Origin: Streptomyces sp. BHT-5-2
Lineage (GTDB): Bacteria > Actinomycetota > Actinomycetes > Streptomycetales > Streptomycetaceae
Direction of reading: 5' to 3'
Assembly (NCBI RefSeq): GCF_019774615.1
Contig: NZ_CP081497.1
Coordinates: 310,001 to 374,000, forward strand
Length of the DNA: 64,000 nt
The notes beneath the pieces were generated by a model. The model had not been told where the DNA came from and searched no databases. It saw only the letters and a list, made by a program, of their open reading frames with translations. Shown in pieces: positions 58,388-64,000 of the stretch. The stretch's first letter is position 1; each line of letters opens with the position of its first letter. Position numbers and translations under genes: made by a program.

Positions 58388-59611
58388 ATGTCGACAGCGA
58401 CCTGCTCCTCCGTCAGAGCCCTGACCGCAGCGGCGGTCTGCACCATGAGCCTGCTGGCCCTGTCCGGCCCGGCGGTCGCCGACGGCCCCAACGGCATCGA
58501 CGACCTGCGCGGCGCGCCCCCGGCCCCGATCCGGAACCTGCTGGACGAGCCCGGCGTGCAGTTCCTCCCCCGGCCGGGCGTGCCCGAGCCGCCGCAGGTC
58601 ACCGCGCTGTCGTGGGCCGTGACGGACCTGGGCAGCCACCGGATCCTCGCGGCCAAGGACGCCCACCGGCAGCTGCCGCCGGCCAGCACCCTCAAGACGC
58701 TGTTCGCACTGACCGTGCTGCCGAGGTTCGCCCAGGGCGCCGTGCGCACCGTCTCCGGTACCGACCTGGCCGGAATCGAGGCCGGCAGTTCGCTCGCCGG
58801 TCTGAGGGAGGACGTGCCCTACCGCGTCGCCGACCTGTGGCACGGCGTCTTCCTCAGCTCCGGCAGCGACGCCGTGCACGCCCTCGCCACCATGAACGGC
58901 GGCTGGCACAAGACCATCGAGGACATGCAGGTGACCGCGCGCCGGATGGGCGCCCGCGACACCGTCGTGGAGTCCGCCGACGGCTTCGACACGCCCGGCC
59001 AGTTCTCCTCCGCCTACGACCTCTCGCTGTTCGGCCAGGCCGGGCTGGCGGACCGGGACTTCGCCCGCCTCGCCGCCACGAAGACCGCGCTCCTCCCCGA
59101 GGGGGGCGGACCGGACGCGTCCGGCATCCAGAACACCAACCGGCTGCTGGTCGGCTCGCACGGAGTGGCCCCCTACCAGGGCCTGATCGGGGTGAAGAAC
59201 GGCTACACCTCGCACGCCGGGAACACCCTGATCGCGGCCGCCCGACGCGGCGACCGGACGCTGCTGGTCACCGTGATGAACCCGCAGTCCGGCGCCGAGA
59301 ACGCGGTCTACGAGGAGGCCCGGGCCCTGCTGGACTGGGGGTTCGACGCCGCGCCCCGGGCCGCGGCGGTCGGCGTGCTGCCGACCCCCTCCGCCGACGG
59401 GCGCGACCCCGGCGCGGAGCCGGCCGCCCACGGACCGTCGGCCGGCGAGCTGCACCGGGCCCCGGCCGCCGGGACGGCCGGCCGCACCGGCGACGCGGTC
59501 GTCTGGTCCTTCTGCGCCGTCGGGGTGGTCGCCCTGGCCGGGCTCGGAACCGCGCTCTGGTGGCGTCGGCGGCAGTCCGCCGGTCCCGGGGACGGTGGAC
59601 CGGCCTCCTGA
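58388..59611 (+). CDS. D-alanyl-D-alanine carboxypeptidase family protein with altered motifs
   Basis: 407 aa. A signal peptide (to about residue 32), a PBP5-like catalytic domain, a Pro/Ala-rich linker and a C-terminal TM helix (about 373-393) with RRRQ behind it form the usual wall-facing layout. The nucleophile is in PASTLK (Ser100, Lys103). The second motif is SGS(D) at 158-160, where S-x-N is expected, and the third is KNG (270-272) instead of KTG. The Asn loss could lower activity. No strong ribosome site precedes ATG 58388. Confidence 0.88.
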   Translation: MSTATCSSVRALTAAAVCTMSLLALSGPAVADGPNGIDDLRGAPPAPIRNLLDEPGVQFLPRPGVPEPPQVTALSWAVTDLGSHRILAAKDAHRQLPPASTLKTLFALTVLPRFAQGAVRTVSGTDLAGIEAGSSLAGLREDVPYRVADLWHGVFLSSGSDAVHALATMNGGWHKTIEDMQVTARRMGARDTVVESADGFDTPGQFSSAYDLSLFGQAGLADRDFARLAATKTALLPEGGGPDASGIQNTNRLLVGSHGVAPYQGLIGVKNGYTSHAGNTLIAAARRGDRTLLVTVMNPQSGAENAVYEEARALLDWGFDAAPRAAAVGVLPTPSADGRDPGAEPAAHGPSAGELHRAPAAGTAGRTGDAVVWSFCAVGVVALAGLGTALWWRRRQSAGPGDGGPAS

Positions 59612-59771
59612 CGGGCCCGGGCGTCGTACATGCGTCCGATCGGTCGGGGATACGGAGGACGTGGTGTGGCCTTGCCCGGTGAAGGATGACGCGTTTGCCA
59701 TGGTTTGTGATGACTGGCGGGCTCGGTCGGTGTAGCGTCCTGATCAGCTGTCGTGGTTCCGAAGTGCCGGG

Positions 59772-59800
59772 CGCCCGTGTCGCATTCACGGGCGTTCTTT
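59772..59800 (+). promoter_or_regulatory. Hairpin in the cold-shock gene leader
   Basis: CGCCCGTG (59772-59779), a 7-nt loop, the complement (59787-59794) and then TTCTTT. It lies 93 bp before the cold-shock gene, with a second short stem TCCGG/CCGGA behind it. This could be an intrinsic attenuator or a temperature-responsive leader. Confidence 0.5.
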
Positions 59801-59892
59801 GTGTCCGGTACGTCTCCGGACCAGGGCGATCACCTCCGGATCCCGCGGGTTGCGGGAGCCGATTCGGGCCCATAGAGCGAAGGAGACGCAAC

Positions 59893-60105
59893 ATGGCTTC
59901 GGGCACGGTGAAATGGTTCAACTCGGAGAAGGGCTTCGGCTTCATCGCGCAGGACGACGGCGGCGCCGACGTCTTCGCGCACTACTCGAACATCGACGCC
60001 ACCGGCTACCGCGAGCTGCTGGAGGGCCAGAAGGTCACCTTCGAGGTCACCCAGGGCCAGAAGGGCCCGCAGGCGGAGAAGATCCGGGTGCTGGCCACCC
60101 CGTGA
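59893..60105 (+). CDS. Cold-shock domain protein (CspA family)
   Basis: 70 aa, start at ATG 59893 with GAAGGAGACGC upstream. A single cold-shock domain: MASGTVKWFNSEKGFGFIAQ contains RNP1 (KGFGFI), and DVFAHYS is the RNP2 equivalent. The family binds single-stranded nucleic acid and melts RNA structure. The 281-bp spacer before the gene contains a hairpin with a T-rich tail. A strong terminator follows. Confidence 0.96.
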   Translation: MASGTVKWFNSEKGFGFIAQDDGGADVFAHYSNIDATGYRELLEGQKVTFEVTQGQKGPQAEKIRVLATP

Positions 60106-60126
60106 TCGCGGCCCCGCCGGAACCGA

Positions 60127-60159
60127 CGGCGCCCGCCCCCGCGAAGGGGGCGGGCGCCG
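60127..60159. terminator. Bidirectional terminator between csp and GNAT genes
   Basis: A perfect 14-bp stem (arm from CGGCGCCCGCCCCC at 60127-60140, complement at 60146-60159) with loop GCGAA lies between the convergent coding regions. Confidence 0.9.
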
Positions 60160-60177
60160 CCCTATGGGACGACCCGA

Positions 60178-60756
60178 CTACGGGCGCCGGTCGTTGAGGA
60201 TCTTCTGGAACAGCCGGTGGTCCCGCCAGGCGCCGTTGATGTGCAGGTACTTCTCCGCGGTGCCGTAGAGGGTGAAGCCGCAGCCCGTCAGGACCCGCTG
60301 CGAGACGGTGTTCTCCACCAGCGTGCCGGCCTCCAGGCGGTGCAGCCCCAGCTCCCCGTCGGCCGCCGCGCAGACCGCCCGTACCGCGGCGGACGCCAGC
60401 CCGCGGCGCAGATGCCCGGCGTCGATCCAGTAGCCGACGCTCGCACTGCGCAGCGGGCCGTAGGTGATCTGGGACAGGGTGATCGCGCCCACCACGTCCG
60501 GCTCCCCGGGCCCGTCGTCCGGCTCGCGGACCAGCACCCAGGGCATCAGCCGCCCCGCGTCCCGCTCCGCCAGCTGCGCCCGGAGACGCTCCGTCTGGCC
60601 GGCCAGGGTGTAGTAGCCCTGCGCGCGGACCGGTTCGGTGGGGCGGAGGTGGTCGAGACTGCGCTGGTAGGCCCGGGCGAACCCGGCGGCGTCCGCCAGC
60701 TCGGCGGGGCGCATCAGGACGTCGGCGGCGAGCCGGGCGGACGCGGTCGTGATCAT
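60178..60756 (-). CDS. GNAT-family acetyltransferase (RimJ/RimL-like)
   Basis: 192 aa. MRPAELADAAGFARAYQRS opens the fold; VVGAITLSQITYG, SVGYWIDAGHLRRGLASAAV (acetyl-CoA pyrophosphate loop) and LEAGTLVENTVSQRVLTGCGF are the RimJ/RimL N-acetyltransferase pattern. The substrate is probably a protein N-terminus or a small amine. Nearest upstream ATG 60756 fits the frame, with an alternative Met at residue 15. It faces the cold-shock gene across a strong terminator. Confidence 0.9.
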   Translation of the reverse strand: MITTASARLAADVLMRPAELADAAGFARAYQRSLDHLRPTEPVRAQGYYTLAGQTERLRAQLAERDAGRLMPWVLVREPDDGPGEPDVVGAITLSQITYGPLRSASVGYWIDAGHLRRGLASAAVRAVCAAADGELGLHRLEAGTLVENTVSQRVLTGCGFTLYGTAEKYLHINGAWRDHRLFQKILNDRRP

Positions 60757-60807
60757 CCGTTCAGCCTAATCCCGGCCCGTGCGCCTTGTCCCGGGCCGGG
60801 CGCGGGA

Positions 60808-61002
60808 TTACTGCGGCGGCCGGTCCGTGTCCCGGTCCGTCCCGCCGAGCTGCTCCTTGAGCTTGTCCTGGGCGGTGTCGACCTGGCTCTGGTACTTGCC
60901 CTGGGTCCGTTCGTCGACGTAGTCGCCGGCCTTGTCGATGCCCTTGCCTGCCTGGTCCTCATGGCCCTTGAGCATCTGCTTGAGCTTGTCCAGCACGGAC
61001 AT
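60808..61002 (-). CDS. MT0933-like antitoxin family protein
   Basis: 64 aa with GAGGAGGAC upstream of ATG 61002. Highly charged: MSVLDKLKQMLKGHEDQAGK then GIDKAGDYVDERTQGKY and SQVDTAQDKLKEQL, the PF14013 (MT0933/Rv0909-type antitoxin) helical pattern. No toxin gene adjoins it in this window, and in Streptomyces such proteins are usually stand-alone, so a role outside toxin-antitoxin systems is likely. Confidence 0.85.
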   Translation of the reverse strand: MSVLDKLKQMLKGHEDQAGKGIDKAGDYVDERTQGKYQSQVDTAQDKLKEQLGGTDRDTDRPPQ

Positions 61003-61067
61003 GGGTCGTCCTCCTCAGCGACGGACCCCCCTCGGCTCCAGCATCACCCCCGAACGGACGATCTGCA

Positions 61068-62093
61068 TCACGAGTCGCTGGGAACCGGGGCCTTCAACTG
61101 GTCGCTGATGAATTTTATGGAGCTCGCCTCCATGCCCTTCTCGTAATCCCAGGCATTGTGCCGGCCGCCGGGAATGATCTGGAGCGCGGTGTGGATCGGG
61201 CCCTTTCCGTACTTCGCCCGGAAACGATGTACGGGATTCAGCACCGATGCGCCCTCCTTGCTGCCGGTCTGGAACGCCAGATACACGTCGGGGCCGCCCT
61301 TTTTCAGCAGACCGGCCGCGAGCTTTTCCGGGTTGTTGGCGTCCTTCTCCTTCTGGTGCCCGGCCCACATCGGGGAATCCGGCACGATGTCCGGTCCGCT
61401 GGCTATCGCCGCCTTGAACTTCTCCGGGTACTTCAGCACCGACTTCAGGCTGGCGAAACCGCCCGAGGAAGAGCCCATGAGGGCCCAGCCGTCCCGGGAC
61501 TTGAAGGTGCGGAAATTGGCCTTGACCAGATCGACGACGTCGTCGGTCAGCCAGGTGCCCATCTTCTGCTGGCCGGGAATGTCACTGCCGTCGTGGTAGC
61601 GGGTGTCCGGATTCAGCATCGGCATCACCACGATGAACGGCAGGCTCTTGCCTTCCTCGGTCCACTTCGTGAGATTTTCCTGGAGCTTGATGTCGCCGCC
61701 GACCCAGTAATTGGTGACGCCGTCCTTGTCCTTCGGGCTGCCCAGGCCGCCGGGCAGGGCCATCAGCACCGGAAAACCGCTCTTGGCGTATTTGGGGTCC
61801 TGGTACTGCTTGGGCGCCCACACCCAGACGCTGCCGGTGACGCCGGATTTCGCGCCCTTCAGCGTCGTCCGGGCTATGTGCGTGCCGTCGTCCAGGGTTC
61901 GGGTTATTCGGAACTCGCTCTTCGGGCCGCTGGGCATCCGGGTGTCCTGGTCCACCGGCTTGACGGGGGCGCCCGCGTCGCCCGGGGCACCCGCGTTGAA
62001 GTCGACCTGTTTGCCGTTCTCCGAACAGCCGGCGAGCAGGGCGCAGGAGGCGACGAGGACGGCTGCGAGGCCGCGGGCGTAAGGGTGTTTCAA
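61068..62093 (-). CDS. Lipoprotein alpha/beta-hydrolase (esterase D/antigen-85-like)
   Basis: 341 aa. The N-terminus is a lipoprotein signal with lipobox LLAGC (Cys23). The esterase domain has LMALPGGLGSP (oxyanion loop), WALMGSSSGGF (nucleophile Ser209), SGPDIVPDSPMW and GGRHNAWDYEKG (catalytic His). This is the esterase D/mycolyl-transferase-like fold, but without mycolic acids the substrate in this organism is probably a cell-envelope or extracellular ester. The codon pattern is slightly less GC-biased than its neighbours (gaatttt-type codons), unlike most genes in the window. Confidence 0.9.
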   Translation of the reverse strand: MKHPYARGLAAVLVASCALLAGCSENGKQVDFNAGAPGDAGAPVKPVDQDTRMPSGPKSEFRITRTLDDGTHIARTTLKGAKSGVTGSVWVWAPKQYQDPKYAKSGFPVLMALPGGLGSPKDKDGVTNYWVGGDIKLQENLTKWTEEGKSLPFIVVMPMLNPDTRYHDGSDIPGQQKMGTWLTDDVVDLVKANFRTFKSRDGWALMGSSSGGFASLKSVLKYPEKFKAAIASGPDIVPDSPMWAGHQKEKDANNPEKLAAGLLKKGGPDVYLAFQTGSKEGASVLNPVHRFRAKYGKGPIHTALQIIPGGRHNAWDYEKGMEASSIKFISDQLKAPVPSDS

Positions 62094-62246
62094 CGGTGGC
62101 TCCGGCTACTGACGATCACGCGCGAGTGACCATGACGATCAAGTGCAAGTGCCCATAAAGAGGGAATACACGCCCTTGTGGTTCCCTCGTGCGCCCAACG
62201 GACCGCTCGACGGGCAGCCCGCCCCGGTCCGGCCGAGAATGCAGCG

Positions 62247-62543
62247 GTGACCGATGAACACCGCAGTGCCGACGACACCGCCCGCGCCGTGCCCGGCGAC
62301 GAGGAGCGGCGGCTGGCCAGAAGGGCGCTCGCCGATCGCGCCCGGGACGCGGCGGATCTGTCGCTGCTGATGGACATGCTCGGCCTGGACCCGCGCCGGG
62401 ACCCGGGCCGGGACACCCCGCCCGGGCCCGGTCCGCTGCGCGGCAGCCGCGGACGCGGCAGACGCGGCGCCGGCCGGGACCGGCGGGCGGCCCGCCGGGA
62501 CACCTGCCGCGACGCCCGCACGCCCTCCGCCGACCCCGGCTGA
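62247..62543 (+). CDS. Possible small conserved protein
   Basis: 98 aa from GTG 62247, with no strong ribosome site. Two thirds from the start, LSLLMDMLGLDPRR resembles a short motif in small Streptomyces proteins; the rest is Arg/Asp-rich and low complexity. Strong codon bias supports it, but Arg-rich shadows look similar in this DNA. Treat as tentative. Confidence 0.35.
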   Translation: MTDEHRSADDTARAVPGDEERRLARRALADRARDAADLSLLMDMLGLDPRRDPGRDTPPGPGPLRGSRGRGRRGAGRDRRAARRDTCRDARTPSADPG

Positions 62544-62574
62544 GCCGCCCGCCGCCCGAACCGTGCCCCGCGGG

Positions 62575-63999
62575 TCAGCCGGCCGCGTGCGGGCCCACCG
62601 CCCGGCACAGCCGCAGCGTCACCAGCTGGAACGGCCGCAGTGCCATCCGCACCGTGCCGCCCGCCCGCTCCAGGGCCGGACCGTCCTCGGCCGGACGCTC
62701 CAGCAGGTCCGTGGCGACCGCCCCCGCCAACGGGAATCCGCACGTCAGGGTCGCGCGGGCGCGGGCCCCGCGGGCCTCGTGGAGCCGGACCACCACATCG
62801 CCGCTGCGGTCGTCGGCCAGCTTGACCGCGGTGACCACCACCGCGTCGTCGTCCACCGCGACCAGCGGCGGCACCGTCACCGCCCCGGTCACCGCCCGCT
62901 CCGGCAGATTGATCCGGTACCCCTCGCGCACCGCGTCCCCGATCGTCGCCCCCGGGACCAGCGCGTACCGGAAGCGGTGGGTGCCCTGGTCCGTCTCCGG
63001 GTCCGGGAAGCGCGGGGCGCGCAGCAGCGAGAGCCGTACGGTCGTGGTGGTGCCCCGCGCCCCGCCGGGCCCGCCCTCCCGCACGGTACGGGTCACGTCG
63101 TGCCCGTACGTCGCGTCGTTCACCAGCGCCACCCCCCAGTCCGGCTCCGCCGCGTGCACGAACCGGTGCGCACACGCCTCGAACTTCGCCGCCTCCCAGC
63201 TGGTGTTGGTGTGCGTCGGCCGGTAGAGATGCCCGAACTGGGTCTCCGCCGCGTACCGCTCCGCGTGCAGATCCAGCGGGAACGCCGCCTTGAGGAACTT
63301 CTCGGTCTCGTGCCAGTCCACCTCGGTGTCGATGTCCAGCCGCCGCTGCCCGCGCGCCAGCGTCAGCGTCTGGACCACCCGCGAGCCGCCGAAGCTCCGC
63401 ACCACCCGGACCGTCGCGGCCGCCGGCGCCGCCGCGGCCAGCACCACCTCGTCGGCGTCGGTCAGATCCGTCACCACCTGGCGGTAGAAGGCGTCCACGT
63501 CCCAGGCGTCCCACATGTTGGGGAAGTCCGGATGGAGCTGGAGGAGGTTCGCCGCCGCGCCCGGGGCGACGGCGTCCCGCCCAGCGCCCTTGTCGTACGC
63601 GGAGACGACCAGGCCGCGGCCGTCGATCTCGATCCGGAGCAGGTCGTGCTGGAGGACGAACCCGCCGCCCGGCCGCGGCCCGGCCGCCACCGGCCCGCCC
63701 GACACCACCGGCGCGCCCACCGCGCCCGCCGCGACCCCGTCCCGGGCGTGCGGCGCCGCGTTCGCCACCAGCCGTCGGTCACCGCCGCCGGCCAGCGCCG
63801 TCAACGCGCCGCCGATCAGCGCCTCCAGCTCGGCGGCGACCGCGGCGTAGGTCCGCTCCGCCTCGCGGTGCACCCAGGCGATGGAGGAACCGGGCAGGAT
63901 GTCGTGGAACTGGTGCAGCAGCACCGTCTTCCAGATCCGGTCCAACTCCTCGTAGGGGTACGGGAACCCGACGGTGACCGCGGCGGTCGCCGACCAGAG
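62575..63999 (-). CDS. Alpha-mannosidase (GH38), C-terminal part; 5' end outside window
   Basis: Truncated at the right edge. The reading frame is open to 63999, so the catalytic nucleophile region lies outside. The visible part begins with LDRIWKTVLLHQFHDILPGSSI, shown here in pieces as DRIWKTVLL and HQFHDILPGSS, the GH38 mid-domain signature. The beta-sandwich C-terminal domains follow: FPNMWDAWDVDAFYRQ, ETEVDWHE-like DTEVDWHETEKFLKAAFP, TNTSWEAAKFE and AHRFVHA. It removes mannose from glycans. No signal peptide can be judged because the 5' end is missing. Confidence 0.9.
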   Translation of the reverse strand, partial: LWSATAAVTVGFPYPYEELDRIWKTVLLHQFHDILPGSSIAWVHREAERTYAAVAAELEALIGGALTALAGGGDRRLVANAAPHARDGVAAGAVGAPVVSGGPVAAGPRPGGGFVLQHDLLRIEIDGRGLVVSAYDKGAGRDAVAPGAAANLLQLHPDFPNMWDAWDVDAFYRQVVTDLTDADEVVLAAAAPAAATVRVVRSFGGSRVVQTLTLARGQRRLDIDTEVDWHETEKFLKAAFPLDLHAERYAAETQFGHLYRPTHTNTSWEAAKFEACAHRFVHAAEPDWGVALVNDATYGHDVTRTVREGGPGGARGTTTTVRLSLLRAPRFPDPETDQGTHRFRYALVPGATIGDAVREGYRINLPERAVTGAVTVPPLVAVDDDAVVVTAVKLADDRSGDVVVRLHEARGARARATLTCGFPLAGAVATDLLERPAEDGPALERAGGTVRMALRPFQLVTLRLCRAVGPHAAG

Positions 64000-64000
64000 T

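Overview
The window is a chromosomal segment from a Streptomyces-type actinomycete. The DNA is extremely GC-rich with strong G/C preference at third codon positions. GTG and TTG starts are common, and the content is typical of the genus: an AfsA-type butyrolactone synthase with a TetR receptor-like partner, a SARP regulator, RbpA, DUF6230/DUF6114 membrane proteins, an AA10 monooxygenase and GH18 chitinase with DasR-like sites, and Ku/LigD end joining. I saw no rRNA, tRNA, insertion sequence, phage gene or CRISPR array. The Pls-type synthetase overlapped by an M1 peptidase resembles epsilon-poly-lysine producers, but I cannot name a species.

Layout. 1-4 kb: 3' part of a Pls/PosA-like synthetase and an overlapping secreted M1 peptidase. 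4-6 kb: a methyltransferase and two small conserved proteins. 6-10 kb: nucleoside hydrolase and MFS transporter, divergent from a LacI regulator. 10-14 kb: chitin-type LPMO, two uncharacterised proteins, an APH(6)-like kinase and a HAD phosphatase. 14-20 kb: divergent AfsA-like/TetR pair, PolX, and a SARP divergent from an alpha/beta hydrolase. 21-23 kb: an NPD-type flavoenzyme and a LysR regulator. 23.5-30 kb: the most unusual region, a small biosynthetic set made of an acyl carrier protein, an alpha-oxoamine synthase-fold PLP enzyme, a ketosynthase and, after a gap rich in perfect inverted repeats, an MMPL/RND exporter. 30-33 kb: aldehyde dehydrogenase and its GAF regulator. 33-37 kb: DUF6230/DUF6114/TetR module and a GH18 chitinase. 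37-41.3 kb: acyl-CoA dehydrogenase, a DUF7064-like protein and an APH-fold kinase. 41-44 kb: small protein, Lrp regulator, amidohydrolase. 44.7-48.2 kb: lnt-ppm1-fxsA facing rbpA. 48.7-54 kb: GDPD and YczE-type membrane protein divergent from a MocR regulator, then an ATPase-like membrane protein. 54-57 kb: YchJ, S4 protein, Ku divergent from LigD polymerase. 57-64 kb: MFS exporter, D,D-carboxypeptidase homologue, cold-shock protein, GNAT, a small MT0933-like protein, a lipoprotein esterase and a truncated GH38 alpha-mannosidase.

Functional picture. Several blocks look like secondary-metabolite or signalling loci with their own regulators: butyrolactone-type pair, SARP, and LysR beside the ACP/PLP enzyme/ketosynthase set. 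Chitin use is represented by the LPMO and chitinase, which both carry DasR-like sequences upstream. Many intergenic regions hold clear palindromes or direct repeats that predict specific regulator-target links. These are listed separately, with the sequence observation kept apart from the inferred function.
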